Source: Falciphora oryzae
Taxonomy: Eukaryota; Ascomycota; Sordariomycetes; Magnaporthales; Magnaporthaceae
Direction of reading: 5' to 3'
DNA length: 64,000 nt
Assembly (NCBI GenBank): GCA_000733355.1
Contig: JNVV01000001.1
Location: 4,304,069-4,368,068 of the forward strand
Part shown: positions 1-10,343 of the stretch, in pieces
Position numbering within the stretch: position 1 is the first letter of the stretch
How the letters are laid out: every line of letters begins with the position of its first letter
Made by a program: the position numbers and the translations under genes
The notes under the pieces: generated by a model
What the model was told of the DNA's origin: nothing
Seen by the model: only the letters and a program-made list of their open reading frames with translations
Databases searched by the model: none

Positions 1-30
1 NNNNNNNNNNNNNNNNNNNNNNNNNNNNNN
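1..30. other. Unsequenced bases (N) at left edge
   Basis: Thirty N characters open the window, so this is an assembly gap or a scaffold join. The first real bases contain a short direct duplication (about 44-77, unit around CAGATCAGAACT), which could mark a collapsed repeat at the gap edge. Confidence 0.95.
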
Positions 31-1475
31 GTTCTAGCGCTCAGATCAGAACTCAGATCAGAACTCAGCTCGAAACGACGCACAGGGACGGAGCCCAAGC
101 CTGCCAAGCCATGATGGCTCTCGCGGCATGATGGAGAGCTCCGGTACGGCCTTGTGGTGTCAGTCCGGCGTCCGTCCCAGAGGTCAGGTGAGCCCAGCCT
201 CCAATTTCCCCGCCGGCTCGTGGTTACTTGCCTCCCGCGTTCCACCGTCCGCGGATCCGTAGCGCACTTTTTCCCTTGTGGATTCCCCTGACTCAAAGGT
301 CATGAGGCTTCACTTGTGTCCGAACCAGGCAAGCCGCTGTGTGACGGCCCGGCTGGACCTTGCTAGAATGGCCTTCCGTGGGAAACGGGCACAACGTGGC
401 TCAGGGGCGTCAACGGATGACAGCAGCGCCCTCGCGCTTGTTGGGCCGTCCGCATCTCTAGAAAGGGGTCAAGGGGCAGGGGCAGTGGCATGGACGCGGG
501 CCGTTGGCGCATATCTGGGTGGAATGGAAAGCCGTCACTGCTAGGACACGCGACTCGGATTGCAATTCGAAGCGGACCCCTGGATGTTGCCTCCAGAGTC
601 CCCGCCAGCCTTGGCCTAGACCGCTGGGTGCTCCGCCCCATATCCACTGTCCGCCTGGAAACGCCTGGCAGATCCGTTTCGTTGGGCTTCTTCCACGACA
701 AAACATGCATCACAATGTGCTTTGAGCGAGAGCATGATGGCATCCACTCAACTGCGAACCTCTCGCCGTCGCGGGGCTTTATTGGGTCGCATGTGATGCC
801 TTTGTTCGACTTGTTGCCCTATTCGAGTTCGAGTTAGTCATGGCATGGTGGAATCGAAATCAGGAAAGCATCACGTCACATCACGAAGGCAAGCCCACAG
901 CGAAAAAGACCCCGACAAACCTCCGACATCGGAAATGCCATACTCGCAGGTCTTCGGGAAAGAGACTAAAGAAGCACTAACATGCGGTTCCCATGCTGAG
1001 CGATTTGAAATGCATATCAAGTAGCAAATCTCGATACTCCCACTCACAGTTATCCTGTTGCATCTTGCACCGTGGAGTTCGCCTCTCATGCTGAAGCTGG
1101 GAGGCGAGCCCCACAGTGCCTGATTTTATCCCACTCACTGTCATCGCATTTGTAAGAGGTCCAGCCAAAATACGTATTTCCGGTTTTCCATGGGCGCAAA
1201 AAAGTCTGGACGTCGCGAGCCAAACAAAGGGTATCGAGTAAAGCCTCGGTCACATACTCTTAATACAAGCCGACACGGCCAACGTTGAATCACCTCTAAT
1301 TTGAATCACACATCCTTGACTGCGCTTTTTGCTCGTGTCCCCGTTTGGCGCCCCGAGGCCGCCCCCCGCATTGCGAATTCCAGGGTCTGTCCGACTCCCG
1401 TCGGCGAACTTGCCCCTCCTTGTTTTTATGCGTGCGACAATAGGGGCCTCCTAAAAGAACACAAAGAAAGATAAA
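31..1475. other. Intergenic region upstream of DRE2
   Basis: No supportable gene. The ORFs here are short, overlap on both strands and have no recognisable domain. The last few hundred bases are the presumed promoter and leader of DRE2. A pyrimidine-rich stretch (about 1400-1430) precedes an A-rich leader just before the start codon. Confidence 0.6.
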
Positions 1476-2668
1476 ATGTCACCAGCAGCAATCACCATAG
1501 ACACGACGCCGGACCTAGATCCGGTCGTCCCATCCGCCGCCGCAAATGGCACCGCCAGCCACAGGACCCTGCTGCTCGCGACCCCGGCCCTCGCGTCGCA
1601 GCAGAGCGCCATGGCCGACACCCTGACCGCGGTCCAGCGCGGCGACGCCACCACCACCACCACCCCCACTGCCTCCTCATCCAAACCAGAGCTCTACATG
1701 CTGGACCGCCTGGCCGCCGGCCTCGTCAGCCTCGCGCCCGCATCCTACGACCTCGTCCTCGTCCTGTCGGGCGCCGACGCCGCCCAGCGCGCCGAGGCGA
1801 CGGCCCTGCTCGCTCGCCGCGACGTCTTCGCCCGCGTCGCCGCCGCCATGAGGCCCGGCGCCCCGCTGCGCGCCCGGGGCGGCGACGGCGCCGGCCTCGA
1901 CCCCGCCGTCGCGAGGGAGGCCATCCTGGCCGGTCTAGTTGAGGCCACGGATGGGAGCGGGGGCTTTACCAAGCCCGAGTTCGAGGAGGGTGCCGCGGTG
2001 CCGCTGCGGTTTGGGAAGAACAAGAACAAGAGCAAGACCAGTGGCGAGGCGGCAGCAGCAGCAACGGCGGTGACGGTGGCCAATGGGGTTGCCGGTGGGC
2101 CGGTACAGGCCCCGGCTGCTGCTGCGGCGCCGGCACCGGCCCCACCTGCAGCGGCCAAGTCCCTGCCGAACGGCGTGGTGATGGTCGATCTCGACGACGA
2201 CTTTGATGTCTCAGACGACGACGACGTTATTGACGAGAACGACCTGATGACCGAGGAAGATTTGATGAGGCCAATCCAGCAGCGTGAGTCGCAAACCCCT
2301 CCCCAAACACCCGACCCCTGAAGATCGAGCATGCCATTAGCTAACGTCCTCTTTTCGCAGCACCCGAGTGCGCACCCAAGCTGGGCAAGAAGCGGCGCGC
2401 GTGCAAGGACTGCACGTGCGGGCTCGCGGAGCGGCTCGAGGCCAAGGACAAGGCGCGCCGGCAGAAGGCGGACGCACAGCTCAAGACGCTCAAGCTCGCG
2501 TCCGAGGACCTGGCCGAGCTCGACTTCACCGTCCAGGGCAAGACGGGCTCGTGCAACAGCTGCTCGCTCGGCGACGCCTTCCGCTGCGCCGACTGCCCTT
2601 ACATCGGCCTGCCGCCGTTCAAGCCCGGCGAGGAGGTCACGATCCTGAACAACGTTGCGCAGCTTTGA
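1476..2668 (+). CDS. DRE2: Fe-S cluster assembly protein Dre2 (anamorsin/CIAPIN1 family)
   Basis: Dre2 is the electron-transfer scaffold of the cytosolic iron-sulfur assembly (CIA) machinery; with the diflavin reductase Tah18 it passes electrons from NADPH. There are two exons, 1476-2283 and 2361-2668. The 77-bp phase-1 intron has donor GTGAGT, branch CTAAC and acceptor TCGCAG. The joined product is 371 residues. The N-terminal half is the degenerate methyltransferase-like domain, followed by a low-complexity Ala/Pro linker and an acidic stretch ([14 protein letters not shown]). The C-terminal CIAPIN1 region carries both cysteine clusters: [19 protein letters not shown], then [15 protein letters not shown] (CX2C-X7-CX2C). 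The start ATG has A at -3. The gene converges on the methyltransferase downstream. Length and motif order match fungal Dre2. Confidence 0.95.
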
Positions 2669-3142
2669 GAGAAGCCGCGGGCGGGTTTCTAATTTATTTT
2701 GAGGTCTAAGGAGGGATTTTGGCCTTCTTCGGGAACTTTCATAGAGCGATATCATTTCTTTGCGACTTCATCCCCAGTACAGGGCTCTTATTCTTGTGGT
2801 ATCTGTCGCCGTGGTTGAGAGACCTGGAGCTCGTCTCTCGAGACGACGGACGCATTTTCCTGTGCCCCTCGAGGCAAGCCCTTAGAACGGCGTAAAACGG
2901 TAGACAGCATTGGTGGTAAAGAGGAAGATGGTTATTGGGGCTAGCATACATCCTTGTGTATACAGAAAATGACATCTCTTCGAATTTGGGATACTTGAGA
3001 CTGTTGTTGAGGCATCATACCACCTTGGTACCTACCTATGCAATGAGCTCATCGAACGCCATGTTAGTTTTATAGAGGCCCCTTTTCGGCAACGCTACAA
3101 TTACCGGCCGAGATGAGCTCGGGACATGACCGCCAAACAACC
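2669..3142. other. Convergent intergenic region
   Basis: This holds the 3' ends of DRE2 (+) and of the methyltransferase gene (-). No gene or structured element was recognised. Confidence 0.6.
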
Positions 3143-4081
3143 CTACGCCACTCTAGCCACGTAAACATAAACCGCATCAACGCTCACAACCTTCCCATCA
3201 ACCGCAGCCCTCTCCCACTCCTCGCGAAACAGCGGCCTCACCTTCTCCACCCACTCACCAACCCCTGCCAGGTTCACAGTAATCGACGACCGCGCCGTCG
3301 TCTCAAACACCTCATCGACCCGCTCCATCCCGTACTCGACGTCCCCGCGGCCCGAGACGCTCTCCAGCACCGTCGCCTCCTCGACCACATACCCAGCCCC
3401 CTCCAGCATCCGCGCAAACGAAGTCTTGTCCTTGACCCACGCCCGGTTGGACGGGAACGCCGGGCCTCCGGGGAGCCGCCGCGCCGCACGCTCGAGGAGC
3501 AGGCCCGGCGTGAGGTTGTTCTCGTGCGTCACGTCCACCACCAGCCTGCCGCCACCATCGACAAGGTACCGCTTCCACGACTCCACCACCCTCTCCGGCT
3601 CGGCGAGCAGCACAAACGCGCTGCAGCAAACCACAACATCGAACTTCTCCCCCCGGAGCTCCGGCACCGTCTCGTCCAGCCGCGTCACGTCCCCTGCGAG
3701 CAGACGAATCCCGCCGCCGCTACCACCACCACCACCACATTCTTCGCCCTCGAGCGCGTCGAGCTTGGCCCGCGCCTTGGCCAGCATGGCGTCGGTGACG
3801 TCGACGCCCACGACCGAGGCGGCGCCGGCCTCGGCCGCCAAAACGACCTCGAGCCCCGTGCCGCAGCACAGCACCAGCACGCGCTCGCCGGGCCGCACGC
3901 CAGCGACGGCCATGAACCGCCGGCTGAGTGACGGGTGGTGCGAGTCGTCGTAGCCGTCCGCCCGCGCCGTGTACATGCGCTGCGCCGAGGCGACTTGGGT
4001 TTCTTCGTTGAGGCTCATGTTTGGCACCGGTTGGGTTTCGTCTTGACTATTTTCCTCGTGTGAATGAGAGGCTTCTTCCAT
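3143..4081 (-). CDS. Class I SAM-dependent methyltransferase (UbiE/COQ5-like fold)
   Basis: A single-exon gene of 312 residues from the ATG at 4081; an upstream in-frame TTG at 4096 is not a credible eukaryotic start, and an internal ATG at 4018 (MSLNEE) is a possible alternative. The Rossmann methyltransferase signature is clear. Motif I is VLVLCCGTGLEVVLAAEAGA, followed by the acidic strand VVGVDVTDAMLAKAR, a central FDVVVCCSAFVLL strand, and a later GGRLVVDVTHENN strand. A glycine-rich insert (GGGGGSGGG) interrupts the domain after about residue 120. No transmembrane segment or targeting peptide is obvious. The family methylates small molecules or proteins, and nothing in the sequence fixes the substrate. 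It lies on the same strand as KEX1 with about 600 bp between them. Confidence 0.85.
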   Translation of the reverse strand: MEEASHSHEENSQDETQPVPNMSLNEETQVASAQRMYTARADGYDDSHHPSLSRRFMAVAGVRPGERVLVLCCGTGLEVVLAAEAGAASVVGVDVTDAMLAKARAKLDALEGEECGGGGGSGGGIRLLAGDVTRLDETVPELRGEKFDVVVCCSAFVLLAEPERVVESWKRYLVDGGGRLVVDVTHENNLTPGLLLERAARRLPGGPAFPSNRAWVKDKTSFARMLEGAGYVVEEATVLESVSGRGDVEYGMERVDEVFETTARSSITVNLAGVGEWVEKVRPLFREEWERAAVDGKVVSVDAVYVYVARVA

Positions 4082-4682
4082 GACTTCTGTGCCCAAGAAC
4101 TTTTGTTAGGGGGGGCAAAGTTGCGTTTATATATTTCCAGCCTTTCGCCAAAAGATACCGGGCCCGGCCGGGACGTTAACTCCTAAAGCCGGGCACCTCC
4201 CCACGTCACCCGGGCCATGCAGATCCCAAAACCAAACAAGAGTTAAAATAGAAGGACTAGTAAAACATGCTGATAGGTTAGGTATGTGCAATCCCCAAAA
4301 TGCCTACCCAGGTAGCGATATAAAAGAGAAAAGAGAAAGAAAAGCCCGTACGCCTGACCGCTTTGCTTCCGGATTGTATGGTGTGTTTTCCAATGACCAA
4401 GCGCCCCTTCGTTTTGAGGCGACTCCGCGAGACATTCCACGGCGCCTTCGTGCCCGCAAGGTTTGAAATAAAGTAAACCCCTCACCCATCTGCTTTCCCC
4501 TCGATCTCCCGGCAACCCGCGCTTATCATTCCAGCGGGGGATGGGTCTGGGCTTTGCTTCTGCCCCTGAGGTGCTAGCGCAGGAGACGAAGATATTACGC
4601 CGGCCAGGCACTAGATCATTCCAGCCAGTATAATAAATGTGAGCCGTAGTCGAGGAAAGCTAATGCTGCCTGATGGGTCTCA
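4082..4682. other. Promoter of the methyltransferase gene and 3' region of KEX1
   Basis: About 600 bp between two minus-strand genes. No ORF with protein character. It must hold the KEX1 terminator and the promoter of the methyltransferase gene; no specific site is asserted. Confidence 0.5.
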
Positions 4683-6828
4683 TCATTGTGCTTTCGCCCC
4701 ACGAGTGTTCCCCTTGCGGGCGCTCTCCTTACGGGCGCCGCTGGTATCCTCGTCATCGCTGTCCCCGCCGACACTGTACCTGGCGTCGACCGGCGTCTGG
4801 ACGTGCAGGTCGTCCAGCTCACTCTCGTCGAAGTCACCAGTCTCGACATCGCGGTTGGACCGCCTGGACCGGAAGCTGTCGAGCCCGGAATGGCGGGCCC
4901 CGTTGGCGCCAGCGCCGCCCGCCAACCTGGTGGACGACTCGTTGGGCGAGCCGCCAAACACGCCTTGGTAACCCCGGCGGCGGCGGCGGTCGCGCCAGAT
5001 GTACCAGCCCCAGGCGGCGGCTGCGACGGCAACGATGACGAGCACAACCTCGCCCGACTTGCGGTACGCGTACCACTTGGCCTCATTCACCTTCTTCTTA
5101 GCCTCCTCCTCCTGGGCCGGCGATTTGCCGCCACCGACCGTCGTCGCCGGGCCCTTCTCGCCGTCAAGGCGACTATCGGTCGGCTTGCCGCCGATGCTGC
5201 TAATGTCGACACCCATGAAGCGGTCTAGCATGTCGCGTGTGCGGCGCGGGTAGTCAAAGGGCACCATGTGCGACGCGTTGTAAAAGACAACGTACGTGAG
5301 GTTGCGCGCCTCCTGCCAGAAACCCGCGTTCTCGCCCTCGAAGGTCCAGTCGCGCCGCGGGGCCCAGGTGCCCGGGCTCAGCTCGAAGCCCTTGCCACCG
5401 TTCCACTCCATGTTGCCGATCAAGGTCTCGGTGCCCTTGTGGTTGCAGATGAGGTCCTCGGCACCAGAGAAGAGGAGGATGGGGGCCTCCTTGAGGATCT
5501 CTGGCAGCAGCGCAATCGACGCGGTCGACGCCCCGGCGCGGAATGTGGAGCCGACGGCGCCATTGCACTCGGTCCAGCCGGTAACCTTATTGGAGTTGAT
5601 GTTCAGAGCCTGAACGACGTCGGGCTTGCGCAGGTATGGCTTGACGTTGACCAGATCCGGGGGCCAGTTCATGCCGCAGCTCGGGTATGTGTCGGTCAGG
5701 CGTACATCGTACATGTTCGTGCAATGCTTTTGGCCGTCCGCCTCGACCTTGGCGGTGAACTTGAGCATATCCTGAAGCACCGACTCGCAGTGGAGCGCGT
5801 CAACCATGTGCGGCGATGTCCCGATGTCCTTCATACATATTTGTTGCTGCATTTCCAGCTTCTGCGCAATGTCGGAGCCCTTCTCGACCAGCTTCTTCTC
5901 GTAGGCGAACTCGAGATATGCCGGGTACTGGTCTTTGGGAGAGATCCATCCATTGCCAATCAGGAGGCCCTTTAGGTTCCATTTCTCATCCGGCTTCTTG
6001 TTCTTGTTCCGATCGATGATGTGCTTTGCGATGTATGGGATATGCTGTCCAGCGTATGATTCTCCAGCGAAGTAGAGCTGAGGGCGCAGAGATAAGACGT
6101 TAGCAAATAGAGCCGTATAACCGCAGAGACTTGACGGGCGAGGACGGAAAAGGGTGCCAGCAGCCTTCGACGTACATCGTCGTTCTGGTACTCCGGAAAC
6201 AGCGCGAACCACTTCTCGAGGAACTGGACGAACTGATCGGCCATCTGGTTCAGCTCCGTCACATAGCTATCCGTGTTGACGTAGCTGAAGCCGGTGCCGA
6301 CGGGGTTGTCGACAAACATGACGTTGGCGAACTCGGTCCATGAGCCTTCATTGTATGCCAGCGTATTTTCGTCTTTGACCCGGTAGGGGCCGACCTCCAT
6401 CAAGGCGCCGTCCATGGAACTGCAGCCCGGGCCACCATTAAGCCAAATGACTGTCCGCTGCTTATTGGCGATGTGCTTGTTCTGGTAGTGCCAGAAAAAT
6501 AAATTGCCGTTGTGTTCGGGCGTGATCTCGATATGACTGTGAGGAAAAGCGCTCGCGTGTCAGCAAGCCAACCAGACTTGAGTCCTAACCATCATGACTC
6601 CTCGGACCGATCGGGTAGCCGGTTCCTCATCTCAACCGGTAGGAGCGTCGATTGCGGTAGTTCTCACCCTGCGTGCATCTTGAGGAGCGGTCCCGGGGGC
6701 GCGCCGGGTAGTGACTTGACAAAATAGTCGCTCGCGGAGGCCGCGCTGACGGCCGCGCTCCACGAGAGGCTGAGGAGCGCCAGCGCGGCCGGCCGACGCA
6801 TCTCGGTCAATATTGATGAAATAAACAT
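4683..6828 (-). CDS. KEX1: Pheromone-processing carboxypeptidase Kex1
   Basis: A serine carboxypeptidase (peptidase S10) of the late Golgi that removes C-terminal Lys/Arg after Kex2 cleavage. There are three exons, 6828-6668, 6536-6176 and 6077-4683, giving 638 residues. Introns of 131 and 98 bp have donors GTGAGA and GTACGT and acceptors CACAG and CTCAG. The product has an N-terminal signal peptide (hydrophobic [17 protein letters not shown]), the family core [10 protein letters not shown], nucleophile Ser181 in GESYAG, Asp382 in GAEDLICN and His444 in [10 protein letters not shown] single membrane segment ([19 protein letters not shown], about 516-536) is followed by an Arg-rich stop-transfer and an acidic cytosolic tail, as in all Kex1 proteins. 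The first ATG (6828) has A at -3; a second in-frame ATG at 6801 would also leave a good signal peptide. Confidence 0.96.
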
Positions 6829-8005
6829 GGTCGCTCGCAGAAGGGAACGTCCGGGAAGGTTGTTGGTGTTCTCCCCCGGCGGGAGAAGACGGGGATTCGA
6901 GGGTGGGCGGCGGTTGCCCCCAGCGCGGCGGAAGGGACGGCAAGGCGAGGCGGAGGACTCAAGAAACGGACGCGCTTGTGTCGCCCAGGTGTCAATCATG
7001 GACACCTTTCAGAACATGAGGTTGGCGGACAAAGAGAAGTCCGGACAGAGGTGGCCTCTGAAGCGAGGAAGACGGAGAGGGAGTAAGGGGCTCTGTTTCC
7101 AAACGGGGAGCCCCGGTGCAGCGGTATCTGATCAACAGTCGTGGGTTTTGGATCCCAGACCCGACGCTGATTCAAGGCCAAGGTGTCCTCGATTTGCGGT
7201 TATGCTTGAAATCGATGCCGCAGTCAAAAGGGTCTGGGCAGCTCGAACGAACCCACGCTTGCGACAGGCTCCACTGCCAGCCTAATTCTCGACTATTCCG
7301 TATTAGGCAGGGGCCGGGGGCTCGGTTGCTGTGCGGCGCGGCTGCAGGGTCTCGATTCCAGTGCTGGTGTGGCTGAAGGCGGCAGCAAGGTCCTTGTTCT
7401 GCGCGTGCTTACTCCAGCGGGGTTGGAGCGTTGCTGCTAAATTTGGCCCGATTGAGACCAATTCTGCGATGGACGACGGGGGCTGTGGCTGGCGGTTGCG
7501 ACTGAATCCGAGTGCCGAATGCCAATGTTTGGCCTGCTGAGGCTGACGGGTTTCGACCTCGCCGCTGCGCCGCAGCAAGTGCGAACCGCGCTTCTTGTTC
7601 TCTGATCGGCATTCTATTTCCCATAACGTGATTTCTCGTGGGCGGTTACATCGTTTTCATGTTCCGTCCCATTGCACGCCACCAATATCGCGGCAATCTG
7701 TTTGGAAGTGCCAAGGACCTCCGCGTCTCAACCAGCATGCAGGGGGTCGCGAAGTCAAGACGCGCTGTCCTCCACAAAACGGGCAGCCACACGCGGTTGG
7801 ACCTGTTCATGGCTGTTGACTCCAGGTCACCAGCCACAACTTTGTCTGGTGGGGTTCACCACCTTGTTTCGGCCAGTGCTATTCTCAGGTCCAGGGCAGA
7901 GGCGAATAAGGGCAAAAATTATTCTTAGTCCAAATCTGGCGTCTGAGACTCTGGTGCTAGCTTGACGTGCCAGCTGCCAAAACAGATCTGGACAACACCA
8001 CAAAG
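6829..8005. promoter_or_regulatory. Divergent intergenic region between KEX1 and SFM1
   Basis: The two genes are transcribed away from each other across about 1.2 kb, so this must contain both promoters. ORFs here are short and mutually overlapping. A tRNA-like stretch near 7105-7180 was examined and rejected. No defined regulatory motif is claimed. Confidence 0.5.
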
Positions 8006-8971
8006 ATGGCCTCCTCGGCAAAAACCTACATTGTCGAGCACCTGGATCCGGAGCTTGGCCCATGGTCGGAGCTGGAGTACATCGCCATCGCCGAAGAGAC
8101 GCAGCGTGCCGGCGGCAGCTTCTTGCTGTCATCGCTACCCCCTGCTTTCTCCCCTCCGGGGACCCTTCAGGCTATGCCAGCCTTCAAGGCTGAGAACCGC
8201 GGGGTTGAGGAGCTCTACGCACAGGACAAGACGCGAGTGTGTCTTCTCGACCCCTCTGCGGCCAAGGACCTGAGCCCGGATGACGGCGATAAATTCGACG
8301 TGTTTCTTTTCGGCGGCATTTTGGGTATGTTGCCCAAAATGCCATGCGGCCTATCAAGACAAGGCTGGGAGATGATGGACGCTGACTTTCGCAGGTGATG
8401 ATCCTCCCAGGGGTATGGCGTCCTTGCCCCTCTTCAAGCGACGCTGAGGCCCCGTCCTCGCGTATTAGCGATAATGAGCCCCAGTGGACCTGACGCTTCG
8501 ACTGTAGATAGGACGTCTGAGCTGCGAAAGAAGGGCTTCGAGGGCAGAAGGCTTGGGTCGAAGCAGATGACGACGGACACGGCAGTTCGTGTGACCAGGA
8601 TGGTCGTCGAGGAGAAGCGTAAGACCCTGAAGCCAGAGCAAGTTCTTTTTGCAACATACATGAGGAACACGGCCAACTGACGGCGAGCTGCCTGCGCGTG
8701 TTGCTTTGATGGATCAAGTGCCCCTCGAAGACATCCCTTATCTCGACTTCCCCGAGTTGAAGTTCAACGAGCACGAGAGCACCGAGATGCCATTCCGTTA
8801 CGTCAAAGGTGATGATGGAAAGCCAGTCATGCCGAAGGTAGTCTAATTCTCTTTTCAACATTGTCATACGAATTATTTATGTTCAAGTTAGCACGAAACT
8901 AACCCGCATGACAGGGAATGGTCGAGCTCATCAGCAAGGATGCCGACAAGGCAATCGACGACCTGTTCTGA
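8006..8971 (+). CDS. SFM1: SPOUT-family protein arginine methyltransferase Sfm1
   Basis: In yeast Sfm1 is a SPOUT-fold (not class I) enzyme that monomethylates ribosomal protein Rps3. There are five exons: 8006-8324, 8395-8412, 8508-8618, 8719-8837 and 8915-8971, totalling 624 nt and 207 residues. Exon 2 is only 18 nt; it supplies the join GGILG-DDPPR-DRTSELR, which restores the conserved SAM-binding knot. Other family signatures are the N-terminal YIVEHLDPELGPWSELEY, then GFEGRRLGSKQMTTDTAVRV, PYLDFPELKFNEHESTEMPF and the C-terminal MVELISKDADKAIDDLF. All introns are GT-AG and 70-100 bp, several with CTGAC branch sites. The ATG at 8006 gives the usual N-terminus. The dihydroorotate dehydrogenase gene follows 322 bp downstream on the same strand. 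Confidence 0.93.
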
Positions 8972-9293
8972 TTGTCCTTTATACTGGAAAAGCTGTCTTG
9001 TTCGTGGGTATAGGCGCTGGCACAGGTATCGGGAAACATTGGACGAACTGCTGGACTTGGAACGGCTGCCCCGGCGCCGACGGGTGTTCGGACGTCGGGC
9101 AGCCAGAGGGGCATGGCAGTGCTAGTGCTTATCTTATCACCCTCTGTGAGCCTGCGGCCTCAAGGTTCCCCGGCATACCTAATTCGCCCCGCAGTCCCAG
9201 ACGATCCCAAAAACTCGTGACAGCTTCATTTGCGACTTCTACGACTTTTACTTCGCATTTCAAGGAGCTTCATTTTAGGCAGCTCATGAAAAC
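8972..9293. promoter_or_regulatory. Short spacer: SFM1 3' end and promoter of the DHODH-like gene
   Basis: A 322-bp tandem intergenic spacer with no ORF of protein character. It probably holds the SFM1 polyadenylation region and the promoter of the next gene. Confidence 0.45.
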
Positions 9294-10343
9294 ATGCCAA
9301 GCTCCGGTAATGGACGCCCACCGCGTCTTCAGCTCAATCCGCCCCTCCTGAACTCAGCTACACCATGGGCTACAAGTCTGAAGGATCTCCAGAAACTTTA
9401 CAACTGTCCCCACACCGGGGCCGTAACTACGAGAACCTCCCTCATTCAAGGGTTTGATCATAATCCCGAGGTGCATCAGTATGCGCTGTATGACACGGTC
9501 GCCGTGTCAGCCGCCCTCCCAAGAGGCACCAGCAACGCGAGCTTCAACTCGCTAGGCTACAGCCCGCACACGCTCGCAGAATACCTGGCGTGGATCAAAA
9601 CGACGGTGTCGACGGCACCCACCCCACGGCCGGGAAAGGCCTTCGTAGTCTCCGTCACCGGGACGCCGCGAGAGGTGGCCGAGTGCTACCGGATGGTGGC
9701 CGCCGCGCAGCGGGACATCGCGGCGCCGCTCGCCGTGGAGCTGAACCTGTCGTGCCCCAACATCCCCGACAAGCCGCCTCCGGCGTACGACGGGCCGTCC
9801 ATCCTGGAGTACGTCGAGTGGATCTCGGAGCCGCGGCAGCAGGAGATGCCGCGGATCGCGCTGGGGATCAAGACGCCGCCCTACACGCACTCGACGCAGT
9901 ACACCACGCTTATCACCGCGCTTATCGCGAGCGCCAGCCGGTCGCCGGACGGGATCTGCCCTGTGAGCTTCATCACGGCGACGAACACGCTCGGCTCGTG
10001 CCTGATGCTGTCTTCGGCCGGGAGCAATGGCGGTGGTGGGCAAAATTACCAACATCAGCACCAGACGCCCGTGCTGCCGCTCAGCGGGATCGGCGGCATG
10101 GCGGGCACGCCGCTGCACCCGCTGTCGCTGGGCAACGTGGCCACGATCCGACGGATGCTGGACGAGCACCCGGACATGCTCGGCCACGTGCAGGTCGTGG
10201 GCGTGGGGGGCGTCTGCGACTCTGGCGGCTACAGGCGCATGAGGTCCGTCGGCGCCGACGCGGTCGCTGTCGGGACGGGGCTGGGGGTTAAGGGGGTCAG
10301 GGTCTTTGAGGAGATCGCTAGGGACTTGGAGGGCGCCTGGTGA
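9294..10343 (+). CDS. Class 1A-type (cytosolic) dihydroorotate dehydrogenase-like protein
   Basis: A single-exon 349-residue FMN TIM-barrel protein. Class 1A enzymes oxidise dihydroorotate to orotate in the cytosol, using fumarate. The class signature NLSCPNIPDKPP is present, with Cys154 at the position of the class 1A catalytic base. So are the barrel strand ALGIKTPPYT with its lysine, the loop SFITATNTLGS, LSGIGGMAGTPLHPLSLGN and the phosphate-binding end VVGVGGVCDSGG/AVAVGTGL. No mitochondrial presequence or membrane helix is seen, unlike the class 2 enzyme that normally serves pyrimidine synthesis in filamentous ascomycetes. The usual class 1A TKS active-site lysine is replaced by Arg47 (TTRTS). 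It is therefore a divergent paralog, and dihydroorotate as the substrate is an inference. Confidence 0.88.
   Translation: MPSSGNGRPPRLQLNPPLLNSATPWATSLKDLQKLYNCPHTGAVTTRTSLIQGFDHNPEVHQYALYDTVAVSAALPRGTSNASFNSLGYSPHTLAEYLAWIKTTVSTAPTPRPGKAFVVSVTGTPREVAECYRMVAAAQRDIAAPLAVELNLSCPNIPDKPPPAYDGPSILEYVEWISEPRQQEMPRIALGIKTPPYTHSTQYTTLITALIASASRSPDGICPVSFITATNTLGSCLMLSSAGSNGGGGQNYQHQHQTPVLPLSGIGGMAGTPLHPLSLGNVATIRRMLDEHPDMLGHVQVVGVGGVCDSGGYRRMRSVGADAVAVGTGLGVKGVRVFEEIARDLEGAW

Noticed and set aside
1745..2755. 336-codon minus-strand ORF over DRE2
   Set aside because: It is the antisense shadow of a GC-rich real gene; it has no domain, and the plus strand encodes a clear Dre2.
4082..4096. Five-residue N-terminal extension of the methyltransferase from position 4096
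   Set aside because: The codon there is TTG; the first ATG is at 4081.
7105..7180. tRNA-like stretch in the KEX1-SFM1 spacer (GGTTTTGGATCC resembling a B box, GTGCAGCGG resembling an A box)
   Set aside because: The T-loop would have one base too many, and no acceptor stem or anticodon arm can be folded by eye.
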